Shown here in pieces: positions 9,702 through 21,314 of a DNA stretch of 27,685 nt. The translations under genes were made by a program, and so were the position numbers. Source of the stretch: Plantago elongata (Eukaryota > Streptophyta > Magnoliopsida > Lamiales > Plantaginaceae); contig JAYMSP010001923.1 in the NCBI GenBank assembly GCA_036897095.1, positions 1 through 27,685 of the forward strand, given 5' to 3'. The notes under the pieces were generated by a model. It searched no databases. It saw only the letters and a program-made list of their open reading frames with translations, and was not told where the DNA came from. How positions within the stretch are numbered: position 1 is the stretch's first letter; each line of letters opens with the position of its first letter.

Positions 9702-12700
9702 CTAATGACTAAGGTCAAAACCCAAAATCGAAATTACAGATGTTGGTGAGGAGAGCCAAAACTTCCCCTCTCCATCTAAATGGTAGCCTAAAGATGCTAC
9801 ATGATCGGCACAAACATTTGTCTTTCTATCAATTTTCCTGACTTCTATGTCCCAAGGCATCCGTATAAGCTCTTTGCATCGATCGACAAGATCCCTGTGA
9901 TTGTGCCGAGGCTCGTCAAGTTCTGTAACCCAACCAAACACCATCTCAGAGTCTGTTTCTACAATAATCTTTAGAGTCCGTTTATTCCAGGCTATTTCAA
10001 GGCCCTACAACAGCCCTTGGATTTCCGTTTGATTCACAGTAGGTGTGACAAGCTTCTTTGAAGCACCCCAGATCCATCTACCCTCTGCGTCCCGCAAAAC
10101 GCATCCACATGGTGCTTCATTAGTTGAAGTACGACATCTACCATCCACATTTAGCTTGAACCAATTGGTAGGTGGTTTGATCCACATATAGGAACGTCTA
10201 AACTCTCTCGGGTGCATTTTCATTTTAAGATCGCAACTCATTTGCTTGATGAGGAACACTTTTCGTGGCCTGGATTCTGCATTTCCCCGAAAGATGCGTG
10301 CATTGCGCGACTTCCATATTGTCCAAAGAGCAGATAGGAACACTGCTGGCCAGCATGCTTCGACATTTAGCATAGTCTTAAAAGTAGATTGGAGATTTAC
10401 TTCAAATCAATTTCCATCGGGGATCCTATCAAAATCAGCTAGCTCATGCGCCGATAGTATTTCACTCCATATTGCTCTGGCAGCCCTGCATCTCCGTAAT
10501 ATATGGAGGACATCCTCATTGATCCCATGTCATAGGTCACATGATGGATCAGGAGTCATTTCTCGAGTAAACCGCAATGCATTAGTCATAAGCCTATCTT
10601 GAATTGCTAACCAGAGAAAGTGCTTGGATTTGTTTGGTAGCTTGGTTTTCCACAAACGCTTCCAATTGAAAGTTATTCGACTCCCCTGTGCATTAGTACT
10701 TTGTTGGCTCCTCGGCTTTTGGTATGCGGACTGGCAGGTTAAAACACCATACGCGGCTTCATTCCATAATAGTACATCAGGTTCTGTAGAAAGCCTTATA
10801 CCTGCACTCTGTAGTTCTGTACGCAAGGTTAAGGGTAGCTGAGTAGACAAGGCCGCGAAGTCCCAGTCTCCATCCGATGAACCTGATTCAGTCTTATATC
10901 CAAATCTCTACAGTCGACCATTGGGACTTCGTCCCTCAAGCATTTTCCATTAAATCAGTAATCTAGGAAGAACCGTATTTGAGTGCCATTCCCAATTTTC
11001 CACCGGAAGCTAGCTTTCAATTCTTGAGCACAATTTACCACTCCTTTCCAACCCGAACAAACATCGGGTTTTGCTATGTAATGGAGAATACTCTTGCCTT
11101 TCAAATATTTCGCATTTACAAGCTCCATCCAGATTGTTTTCTCCTACCTCGTCGTTTCCCACACTATTTTCTAGAGCATTGCCTTGTTGTTTATCCGTGC
11201 TTCCCGAAAGCCGAGCCCTCCTTCTGTTTTTGGCTTCACGGCCTGCTTCCATCCAATCAGGTGGGTTTTGCGTTGGGATACATCATTTGACAAGAGGAAA
11301 TCCCGATTAATCTTATCAAGTCTATTGCAGACGTGTTCTGGTAGCCACCCCGATTGCATTTTATACAGAGGCACCGCATAAGTCACAACTTGTATAAGTG
11401 TTTCTCTACCGGCAGTTGAAAGAAATTTTTTCTTCCACCTCGCGAAACGTGTTGTAACTTTATCAATGATTGCTCCCATTTCTGCTCTAGTTTGTCTACC
11501 ATGGCGGAGTGAGATTCCAAGATATTTGATCGAACTCGAGAATAGTATTGATTGCCGTTTCAAGGCTGCTCCACCGGTGTTTGAAAAGAAGACTTTTGAT
11601 TTCGTCAGATTTAGGTGTAAACCCGACTTGTTCCCAAACTCATTCAACACAACTTTAATCACTCTCACATTCCGAGAATCCGCCTTTCTCATCAAAATCA
11701 GGTCATCTGCAAAACATATATGTGAAAAGGCAGGCCCCCCTCTACACGGCTTTAGAGGTTTTCATTGGCTCCGATTCACCTTCTAATTTATCATATATGA
11801 CAACCGTTCCATGCATAACACAAAAAGGCATGGGAGAGCGGATCACCCTGGCGGAGGCCACATGTATGCTGGAAAGATTCCAATGGTTCGCCATTTCAAA
11901 GGATTTTAGACCTAGCATTTCTAACACAGAACATGATTAGTTTAATCAAATTAGTAGGAAAGTTGAAAGCTCGAAGAGTATCCTCCATGAAGGTCCAACT
12001 AACTATGACATAAGCTTTCTCCAGGTCAAGCTTCATCACCATGCAACCCACTTTATTCTTTTTTTTTTTCCTTGAAGAGAGTGAAGTGTTTCTTGCATCA
12101 CCATAATGTTGTCCTGCATACTTCGACCCCGAATAAAACTTGATTGTGTAAGGGAGATCAAATATGGCATAATATCTCGTAATCTCAATCTGATCACACA
12201 CCCAATCATCGAAAGTCCCCACAGAGAAAGCCTTATGAATAAACTGAATAAACAAGCTCCCCACATATTCCCAACATTTTTGGAAAATTATTCCTTGCAG
12301 GCCATCCGGTCCAGGTGCTTTGGTAGGGTGTGTAGCCCAGACCATACGCTTTATCACTTCAGCTTCCGGGGTGCTAGCTAGAAAGTCGTGTTCTTGGAGC
12401 GTTAATCTGGCCTGCAGTGCGGACAGCCCCAAGCCACGGGCTGTTCTCCTTGTTCGAATTAGAGGAGCAAAAATTTCTTTGAAGTAGTTCCTTCCATGGT
12501 CTTGTAAGATCTGCTGATTATCAACCCACTCGTCATCTATTTGCAAAGAGAGTATCCGATTACTTCTTCTACGAGCCAAGGTAGATTGATGAAAGAACTT
12601 GGTGTTTGAGTCCCCTTCCGTAATCCATTTCATTCTAGACTTCTGGAACCAAAAGGTTTCCTCCTGTTTTAGCACTAGATTGTATTCTCTCATGAGTTCC

Positions 12701-13670
12701 TTCTCAAGATTGACTAGAAAACGAGCTACGAGAAGTGGCAAGAGCTCGTTGTATACCATCCAACCTATTCATTAGTTTTCTCTTCTGGTAGCCAATATTG
12801 TCGAACTTATCTTTGTTCCATGGTCCCAATACTTCCGGAACCTTTGCAATTGTCGAGACTACATGTGGTTCGTGCTGCTAGATTCCGCCGATAAGCTCTT
12901 TGCAATCCGCATGCAGCAACCATGCTTTCTCAAATCTGAAAGGACGTGTGATTTTCCTTCTATCCTCACCAAGGCAGCATGTCAACATGGGGTGGTGGTC
13001 CGAATGCGTTTTGGTATATGAAACACCACATTATTCAGAAAAAGGTCAAACCACTTTTCGTTTGCCAGAGAGCGATCAATGTGTTCCAATATGTTTTCAC
13101 CCCCACCTCGGTTGTTTTTCCAAGTGAACTTCGGTCCATTAAATCTGAGGTCTTGCAGTTCGCATCGATCAATCCAATTGTTGAAATTTCTGGCATCTCC
13201 TGAATGACGCAACATTACCTCCCATCTTCTCATGCGTAAAGCGGATTTCATTGAAGTCACATGTCAGAAGCCAAGGTAATTGATTAGTCGCTACAAAGTT
13301 TTCAAATTAGCAAATAGATGAGCCTTGTCTTCATCTTTAGGCTGCACGTATATGCCAGACAGAGTCCAACTTTGCTGGTCTCGGCAGTTGATGTTAGCAT
13401 GGATAACTTGATCTTGCACATGAAGAGGATATCCACCTATGTTTCTTCATCATTCCAAAGAATCCAAATACCTCCCATCATTCCGTCAGTACGGGCCCTA
13501 ATCCAGTATGTAAAACCAAGTCTTAGAAGTATCTGATCGGCTTGATCCGGGTCAACTCTTGTTTCAAGAAAAAACACAACTTGAGGTTTGTGTTCTCTAA
13601 TGATATCTCTAAAATTCACCTTCAACTTGGGGCTTCCTGCTCCCTGGCAGTTCCATGAAAGTACCTTCAT
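9702..13670 (-). pseudogene. LINE ORF2 (endonuclease, reverse transcriptase, RNase H), broken
   Basis: The start at 13670 gives MKVLSWNCQGAGSPK, the standard opening of the APE-type endonuclease; its LETR glutamate motif follows. The SDHHP motif lies near 13000, but a frameshift separates it from the preceding frame. Reverse transcriptase motifs are KAPGPDG (about 12305), FIRGRSMQDN (about 12120, shifted frame), MKLDLEKAY (about 12025) and FADDL (11699-11713). A zinc-binding RT-associated region (about 10850-10440) precedes RNase H. RNase H acidic residues sit in NVDGR (10145), QTEIQG (10020), VETDSE (9955) and CADHVA (9803). From 10850 to 9702 one frame is kept, with three stops, one of them at 10005. 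Frames change several times before that. Confidence 0.88.
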
Positions 13671-13704
13671 TGGATTACTAAATGTATTGAAAGGGAATTC
13701 GGGG

Positions 13705-15300
13705 TTAACAATCGGGAACCCCCTCCATATCGCAATCAGATGGAGGATTAACATCAGTTTGTGTTGGTAAACCCATCCCATCTCGAAGTCCTCCACTTTC
13801 AGTCGAATCAAGGAGCGGCCTAGACTGTTCTCCAATCCCTGGTAGCTCACGTTCACCCTGCAGTGCCAATACATTGGCGGTATAACTGTGGCTTGGATTC
13901 GGGGTTGGTCGGACCTGATGTGGTATATCCTGTCCAACCTGTCGAGTGAGTCCATGGATATTTCGAACCTGTCCTGCAGCGCCATTACTTTCGACCAAGT
14001 CTACGTCAACAAATTTGAATTTTTGAATACAGGAGAACAGATTGGAAGATGAAGGCAAGTTCCTTTCCCAAGCGCCCGCAACAAAGGTCGATTTCTGGAG
14101 CAAATTTCCTGTATGTGATGTGTTATGGGGAATTTGGCTTGGTTCATTTTCTTTTATAGTCCTAGCTGCGTGTCCTTGTCTCTGGAGAATCCTAGTGTTC
14201 TCCATAGTTCTAGTTCGTCTAGGGTCAGAAGACGAGTCGGTCTTAGTTATGTTTTCTTTTCCCTTCCTGGACCATGTCCATTCCCATTCGAATTTGGTCT
14301 AGCACGGGTTGGCTGGTCACTTGTTGCATTGCGATTCTGAATAGCTCCTCCCTGCTGATTTCTACTCCCAGTTTGTTTCGACCATTCCGAGTTTTGTTTC
14401 TTCTTCCTCGTAACCGTCATCCATTCTCCAAATTCCTTCTTTTTTTACTTTTTCCACCAACCATTCAACCAGTGTATTATGATCCGTAGCCTCTTTGTTC
14501 ATGTGGACAACCGCCGGTGTCTCAACAACCGGCTCCACAGGTTGCTTAGATTTGCAGGAAGGTAAGGTGCCCCGCACTACCACATGTGTAACAAACGGAA
14601 GACAAATTCTCGTACACAACCTGATAAATTGTATCATTCAAACACACTCCAAGTTCCAGCGGTTCATTGAGGCGAATTTGAATGTAGAATCTCACAAATT
14701 TTATTCTCGCGGCATTGAACGTATTTCCATCAATTTTGAGGGGTTCTCCGATGCACTTTGCAAAGGAATTTATCAATGATTCTTTAAAGAATTCAACCGG
14801 TAGATTCAACACTCTCACCCATGTTATGGTTGATTCTATCTTATCATTATCTGTCCGAAAATTAGGTTTCTACTTGAGGATCGACAAGAAGCTTCCGGCA
14901 AGCTGCCAGGGTCCCCCGGTTAAAATTAAGTCTCTCCTCCGCTAAGATACCCCTTAAGCAGAAGCAGCTGTGTCCCAGAAATGAGATCTCCAGTTCCTTT
15001 GAGACCCCAGAGGGTGTCAAGCTTTGTTGCCATTGCCGGGAAGAACCACGGCTTCCCTAAAACCTTAATCGGAATTGCATCCTTCCACTGCTCATTCAGT
15101 TCTTCCTGGAAATCCTCTGCCAGAACTAATCTCTTAAAAGGAATTTCAGGTGTTTTGTCCAAGATCTTAATTCTCCTGCTTTCTTCAATTGTTCTTTCCT
15201 GATCAAATACCACATCAACTGGTTTATGCGATTCATACAATTTGGAGGCATACGAGTCCTTTGGTCTCGGGTCCTGTTGTTCAGGTTCCGTATCTGACAT
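13705..15300 (-). pseudogene. LINE ORF1 (nucleic-acid-binding protein), broken
   Basis: ORF1 encodes the RNA-binding partner of the LINE particle. The first piece (15300-14926) starts MSDTEPEQQDPRPKD and contains WKDAIPIKVLGKPWFF, typical of the DUF4283 domain. A shifted frame (to 14818-14546) carries TGGPWQLAGSF, WVRVLNLPVEFF and the zinc knuckle CYTCGSAGH. The fourth knuckle cysteine falls in the next frame after a one-base shift near 14570. A further piece (14637-14362) is acidic, and the last (14205-13705) is a low-complexity C-terminal tail. At least two or three frame changes and a stop make it nonfunctional. Confidence 0.8.
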
Positions 15301-15494
15301 ACCAAGATCAGTAGTTTACGGAACAGCTTCCGAAGAATCTTGGCGTGCATGTTTCTGGGTTCTAGCTGGGGAAAGGAAAGGCGTAGAGCACATCACGGAC
15401 GTTCAGGTGGGCGTTGCCGGTTGCGAGATTCGGTGGCCGGCAGAGCATATGCGAAAAAGTCAGAGCGCTAGGGCCGGCAGTCTTTTTTGAAATG

Positions 15495-15504
15495 TAACGA
15501 TGTT
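15495..15504. repeat. Target-site duplication of the LINE (right copy)
   Basis: This is an exact TAACGATGTT match to 9657-9666, immediately outside the 5' end of the LINE. Its perfection contrasts with the many lesions inside the element. That can happen by chance in ten bases or if the element was already mutated when copied. Confidence 0.85.
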
Positions 15505-15828
15505 ACCGACACCTTTAAAGAAAGAATTAGTGAAAAAAACTGCAACGATTTGGGTATGTTGTATGCTTTATAACATGTGATGTCCTACATACAACTGCTT
15601 CACCGAAAGTATGGCTATAAATATGTATCAACTTTCCATATAAAATGCAGTAGATTGCGGAGTGGACGACTGACTAAATCATGCTTATTGTGAAGTTTCC
15701 TCGAGCCATTTTGCCTGTCTTTCTTCAAACATTATGATAAAAAGGTCCATTTTTTAAGTACACAAAGTCTATTAACTCATGAAACTGTGTAACACACACT
15801 TGAGGAGAAAAGGTTCTCACCGAGTACA
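15505..15828. other. 3' flank of the receptor-kinase relic
   Basis: This is the spacer between the LINE and the end of the kinase relic. It contains no frame with recognisable content. It probably includes the former 3' untranslated region of the kinase gene. With the LINE and one target copy removed it would continue directly into the sequence left of 9657. Confidence 0.55.
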
Positions 15829-18826
15829 TTATCTTCCAGTAGCTATTTCAGAAATTGAGACTTCATTTGCTACTTATCTGGTGTGGTAGTCCTTCCCAGT
15901 TCTTCGATCACACTATTTCTTGTGATAAACGCAGGGTTTTGGGGAGCCGGCAGAGGTATCATATCATGTATCAACATGGATACAACATCCTCTACCTTAG
16001 GTCAATCAGCTGCATGATTTTCTACACACAGAAGTCCGATATTAATGCATCTTCGCATTTGTTGCACATTGCATGTACTGCTCAAGGTTGGATCCACGAG
16101 TTCTTCAGTAGAATCTTTGCACCAAAGTTCCCATGCCTAAAAGATATATTACACATCTTAAACTGAGAAAAACTAATTAAATACAAGAATAAGTTTCTGC
16201 GAAAAACTTACATATTCAATCAGATTTTTAATTGACCTCCAATGTCCTGAAAACTAGTCTTTTTCCTACCATTCACAAGCTCAAGCACTATAACCCCGAA
16301 GCTGTAACATCTGATTTGAATGAAAATATGCCCTGCATTGCTTACTCAGGGGCCACATAACCACTGAACAACATCTGATTAATACTCAGAATATAGATTA
16401 TCGCTCAAAAGCAATCATTGATTATATATAGTTTATTCGGTACTTACAATGTCCCAACGCGCTTGTTTGTATTTGCCTCATCTGTGTCCTGTTTAAAGAT
16501 TCTTGCAAGACCGAAATCAGAAATCTTCGGATTTAAGTTCTCATCGAGTAATATGTTGCTACACTTCAAATCTCTGTGAACTATACTCAATCTAGAGTAC
16601 TTGTGCAGGTAGAGGAGTCCTTGAGCAATTCTCTGAATAATGTTGAAACGCCGATCCCAATCTAGTTGTGCTCTCTTAGACTGATCTGCAGCAATATTTG
16701 TGAACCAAAGGATCAGAAATTATCATGGAGCAAACACTAGAAACATACAATGACTCCAGGTCTAGATATAGGTTAATGGAGGATGTCCGCGACTTAAAAA
16801 AAGAAAGAAGTCCAGACTTTTATTTGGACGTAGTCGTAGACTATCATTTTATCCTCTCCATGGATACAGAAGCCCACCAGCTTAACAAGGTTCACATGTT
16901 GCAGTTTGGAAATCAGTATTAGCTCGGTTTTAAACTCGAGTAGTCCTTGTCCTGAACTTAGTACTATTAGCTCTTCACTACTATTTCATGCCTTCAGCTG
17001 TTTCACCCTGATAGAATGCATTCACACAGCTTGCTAATGTGAACTTCAGCTATGTAAAATTGCATGCTGAACATTAAATAAGGTTGACAGTTTCTGGCTA
17101 TATTTCAGCTAATTAACTGGATAGATATATCCTCTGGTATGCAAAATGTGTTTTAGAAAGCGTAATATTTGCACAAATCAGCAGAAATCACCAGGACAAG
17201 CTTCATGTACCTTATAAACAGGACCGAAACCGCCCTGACCAAGTTTATATTCTTCGGAAAAGTTATTTGTAGCAGCAACAATTGATGATATGCAAACATT
17301 TTAACACTGTGGCACACGGCTCCTCCCTCTTCATGCGTATACGCTCCTGTTCCTGTATATCCTTCAAGCGTTAGCAGTTCACTCATTTCGGCCTTCCTTT
17401 TTCCTATCAGATCCATAAAACGAAGTCATCTCAATAAAAGGTAGTAAGATTTTAGTTACTCAGAATATGAAGAAATGAGCATTGATCATAGTGATAGTAC
17501 TTCTGTTAGATCTTCGCACAAGGGCCAAAACTGTTGCAACGAGAAGTAGCAGTGCTGCGGTAATTGCAGCTACAGTTATCCATATGCGCATTCTTGTTCT
17601 TGATCCTGCATCAATTATGAAAGTTAATGGAGAAACAATCAGGGGCTCTAAGAATTAGTAATTATAGAGACTTTTACTTTTTAACGGCAAATGTGACTCG
17701 AATTCCGACCTATTGGTTGGATTGAAAGTGTCTTACCAATTGAATTGCGCTTCGTTGGTGAAGAGCTGTTTACAGAATTATTTGAAGATCCAGAATTTCC
17801 TACTAATATATATGCTGTTGTGCATATCTATCAAGACTCTGTTCAAACGCCAGATTTCTGCCTCTCCAGTATCCGCACGCCGTTGCATAGTCTCTAAAGC
17901 CAAGGCATTCACAGTCATTCCAGCAATATTCTCTGCAGTCACTCAAGCTAGATAAGTGGCTTTCATTTAAATATGGCGTCTCTAGTCCATGAATACCTCT
18001 AAAGTATCCAGATGTGAGGACAAAAGTTTGCTGGTGGTTCCTACAAAACGGTTGTTGCCACATTTCGCAACCCACAATAGCAGAAGTGTTATAACCAGAA
18101 CAAAGAACGAGCCCTATTATGTTCCCTTCTGAGTCGGATAAATTTCCTCCATAGTTGAGCTTGAGACAAGGACTTTCATATGTTAAATAATTAGCTACTG
18201 GAACTGGAATCATGATGTATTCCTCATTCTTGCTCGTGAAGATTGTAAGATTGTGGTCGGGGTAACAAAATTTTCAAACTTGCTAGTCGAGTACAGCACA
18301 CCCCTTCGCCTGACTAGTAGTCTTTTAGTGGTGAAGTTCCAGTTGAGTCTAAAGGGTCCGGATGCTGGATTAGTTTCCCCATACCATGAAGTGAGGCTCC
18401 AAGTTTTTCCGGTCTCGTGATTGATTCCTAACTTCATCCCTGGAAGAAGTGAATCAGTTGGATAATCAATACTCTGCCACAATATTAGTCCATCACCTTG
18501 TCCCAGAACAAAACTCCGAGAATTGAACAAGGTCGCTGTTACGTTCTTGCTTGGAACCTTGCCCGTGTACAACTCTATAGGGATCTGATCCATTTCCAAG
18601 GATGACAAGCAAACTTCCAGTGCTACTTATCATCTATAAGTGCAATGTAACCAGCATCAGTACCCTCCATGATGTAAAATTCCAAGCTATACAGCCCCCC
18701 ATGAGAAAGTAATCCATAATTTGAGTTCACCATGCCACCTTGTCTGAGAGTGTCCCCCAAATAAACCACCCGGGAAGATGCAATAGCAAATTGGCAAACC
18801 AACAGAACAAGTATTATTCTGCACAT
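15829..18826 (-). pseudogene. G-type lectin (S-locus) receptor-like kinase relic
   Basis: Intact relatives are plasma-membrane receptor kinases with a lectin/PAN ectodomain and a Ser/Thr kinase. Seven exons are traceable: 18826-17737, 17605-17501, 17403-17211, 17007-16794, 16685-16448, 16363-16212 and 16136-15829, the usual layout of this family. Visible parts are a signal peptide (MCRIILVLLVCQFAIASS), part of the B-lectin, LWQSIDYPTDSLLPGMKLG, a PAN domain with CREYCWNDCECLGF, a membrane span (WITVAAITAALLLLVATVLA), the glycine loop [34 protein letters not shown] and the C-terminal VSISEIATGR. Lesions include stops at 18623, 17803, 16342-16344 and 16002-16004, frameshifts near 18265, 17288, 16830, 16305, 16226 and 15865, and a scrambled exon 4 start near the catalytic lysine. 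The B-lectin is shortened. It most resembles the CES101/At1g67520-like subgroup (an inference). Confidence 0.93.
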
Positions 18827-19470
18827 CGTACCTGCAGATCATGATTTCATTTGCATGATGACAATGATTTATGAGATTGAATCTACATGTTCATTTTTAT
18901 TCCATGTAAGATACAGTGAGTCTTCCTTCATTCTTTTTCTATTTAATTGATGAGTAAATCTCAAGTCAACGTATTTAGTCTAAGGAAGTAGTTGTAGTAG
19001 TAGTATTTAATAGCTAGGGTACGGTTTCTAATAAATTGACACCCAACCATAGTGCCATTGATGATTGAACAAGGTTCCTAGAAAATGGAGGGAAATTATG
19101 AAAATACTCAAAAAGTAAATTTCATTTCCTCTAAATCTTACTCAAAATAACTCTGAGCCCCATGATAGTTTAACTAATCTAATTGTGAATTGGGAGCCAT
19201 CGAAGATGTATCCTTAATGCCAGTTTGGTTTACATAAGTGAAGATGCAATTATTGGCAATAACAAAAAAAAAGGTAATAGTTTTTGTGATGCAGTTCTCA
19301 AGTTGCGTGAATAATCCAGAAAAGAAAATTCCAGACACACTCTTAAAGCGACGTGTTAATGGGAGGTCGTGGGAGGCGGTTAAACAAACATATTTCGAAG
19401 CGGAATAGTGCATACAAGGAAGATTATTGTAAGAAAATAAGTGGAATAAACATTGAAGATATTAAAACAG
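18827..19470. other. Upstream flank of the kinase relic
   Basis: This should contain the former promoter of the receptor-kinase gene, but no convincing TATA element at a fixed distance could be chosen. The minus-strand frame at 19413-19174 has no recognisable domain. No repeat or RNA gene is seen. Confidence 0.45.
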
Positions 19471-20194
19471 TAATGTTAAACGTATGACAACTTTTACTAA
19501 ACACAAGACATATTTTTATACATTACAAACAACATCATATTTATTGTAATTTATAAAATAGTCCTATTATTATAAATAATTACAATTTTACCTATAAAAA
19601 CATCTAAACATGTTTATTTAATCCAATCATATTATCCGAACAAATAAATTGAAAAAACTTTAAAAAAACATGAAGAATGAAGAACACGAAGAACAAAGAA
19701 CGAACACACACGAAGATCCATCACCGGAACTCCGGCCATTACTCCGACCAACTGGCCAGACGTGTCCTAGCCAGATTCAAATCTGGCCAGGAAACGGTCC
19801 TAGTCAAGTTTAAATCTGACAAGGACCCTTCTGGTCAGATCACAGTTATATTTTTAATTTTTTAAATTTTTTAAAAGGTATTTGTTTAAAGTTAGTTAAT
19901 TTAATTATTAAGCAATATAATAAATATTAACGACTACGAATATGAATTATAACAACATAAAGATCTCAAATTCATTATTATTAGTAAAATATGATTACTG
20001 ATTTTATAATATTAATTTTGTTACGTTATGGTATCGTAGTTTATATACGGTCATATATTTTCGAAGATGTGATAATTTGATAAGTTTTATGAAAAATGAT
20101 ACTAATTTTATATTTATATAATTTGTTGGGCCTTTTGTATTATATAAAAATGTGTTATGCGTTTAGTAAAAATGATCATGCGTTTAGCAATCCC
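19471..20194. mobile_element. AT-rich non-autonomous element with GC-rich insert (copy 2)
   Basis: The ends are inverted copies: AATGTTAAACGTATGACAAC with TTTTACTAAACAC at the left, and GTTTAGTAAAAATGATCATG with CGTTTAGCAATCCC at the right. The same termini bound the elements at 8080-8979 and 20195-21314. A GC-rich insert (19715-19845) inside the AT-rich shell is unlike the core of the other two. It carries its own short palindromes, for example CCAGATTCAAATCTGG. No transposase is encoded. Confidence 0.55.
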
Positions 20195-21314
20195 TTAAAT
20201 GTTAAACACATGACTCGTTTAATAAACGTAGATAAAATTTTAATATATTACAAATCAAAACATAATTTTATTAATTTATAATATAAATTCATTAATTTTA
20301 AAATACTATTTCCCCCACCCTGTCCTAAGCGTCCCAAACACTTTTTGGGTTCAAAAAATAAGGTAAAAATATTTTTTTCATAAAATAATAAGACACGAGT
20401 ACTTTTGTTTATGAGTGAGTGGCATGAGATGTAATTTTGAGCTGTTGTCTGAATATTTTAACATTAAAGTTGGACTAAATATGAATATAAATGGAAATGA
20501 GAAGCTTTAATCGGGACAACAAAAATGACAAAGTGAGAAGTTTAGGACGAGACGGAAGAAGTACAATTTTATAAAAACACTTTAATTTATGCATTTAAAC
20601 TCTCTAACATGTGTATTTCTTTTTCAATTTTCAAATAAATATAATCGAAGAACACGAAGGTTGTAATGATTTTCAAACAATTATAATTAAAATTTAAGTG
20701 TAATGTTATAAATAAAAAAATAATAATTTAATTAAATCATATATACCAAATTAAAATTTTCAATTATTTTAATATATTTTTTTAAAAAAACTCATGAAAC
20801 AGCCCGTCCAGCGGCCCTCAGGGCTGCCAAACGATTGGCCGCCCTTAGGGTTGCTAGGCCACCCCGAATGGCAGAGCCAGACGCTGATCTTGTTGCCAGG
20901 ATGCTAATTTGGCAGCCCTCAGGGGCTATTCCGGCAGCCTTGAGGGCTGCCAAGCATGTTTGTTGAAATTTTTAATTTGTAATTATATATTAGTTTATTT
21001 TAATATTCAAATGATGTAAATAGTTATAGATAATCTATATATCAAATAAAAGTATATACTTTATACTAAACATCTCAGATTTATCATTATTTATAATATA
21101 AAGTATGACTAATAAGTTTTTATATTATTAATTTTTATTGCGTTATGTATCATAGTGTATATACGTTCATATATTTTCGAAAATGTAATAAGTTAATAAA
21201 TTTTATGAAAAATAGGATTAATTCTATATATATATTATTTAAAAAAAATTTTATACATAATATATAAAAATATGTAATGCGTTTAATAAAAATGATCCCG
21301 CATTTAACAATTCC
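20195..21314. mobile_element. AT-rich non-autonomous element with GC-rich palindromic core (copy 3)
   Basis: The left end (AATGTTAAACACATGACTCG) and right end (GCGTTTAATAAAAATGATCC, then GCATTTAACAATTCC) are inverted repeats of the same family as copies 1 and 2. The core (20803-20957) is the reverse-orientation relative of the 8.4 kb core. It has four near-palindromes such as GGCCCTCAGGGCTGCC and GGCAGCCTTGAGGGCTGCC. The left end abuts the right end of copy 2 with no more than a few bases between them. A Stowaway-like MITE sits inside at 20304-20563. No protein-coding frame is seen. Confidence 0.6.
20304..20563. mobile_element. Stowaway-like MITE nested in copy 3
   Basis: The element is about 256 bases between TA dinucleotides. 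The left end has CCCCCACCCTGTCCTAAGCG followed by TCCCAAACACTTTTTG. The right end reads as reverse complement CTTCTTCCGTCTCGTCCTAA. CTYC-rich ends with GTCC, TA flanks and the phrase CCCAAACACTTTTTG are typical of Stowaway elements of the Tc1/mariner group. It is non-coding. Confidence 0.6.

Larger units (their letters stand above)
9667..15494 (-). mobile_element. Nearly full-length L1-type LINE (non-LTR retrotransposon), inactive
   Basis: The 5828-base element is oriented right to left. It has a 5' leader (15494-15301), ORF1 (15300-13705), a 34-base gap, ORF2 (13670-9702), a short 3' tail (9701-9677) and an A-rich end (9676-9667). It is bounded by the 10-base duplication TAACGATGTT. Domain order is DUF4283-like plus zinc knuckle in ORF1, then endonuclease, reverse transcriptase, zinc-binding RT-associated region and RNase H in ORF2, as in plant L1 elements with an added RNase H. 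Both ORFs carry several frameshifts and stops, so the copy cannot move itself. It lies in the 3' flank of the kinase relic. Confidence 0.93.

Noticed and set aside
10246-10842. Plus-strand frames across the LINE
   Set aside because: They are antisense to ORF2, which has recognisable reverse transcriptase, zinc-binding and RNase H motifs on the minus strand.
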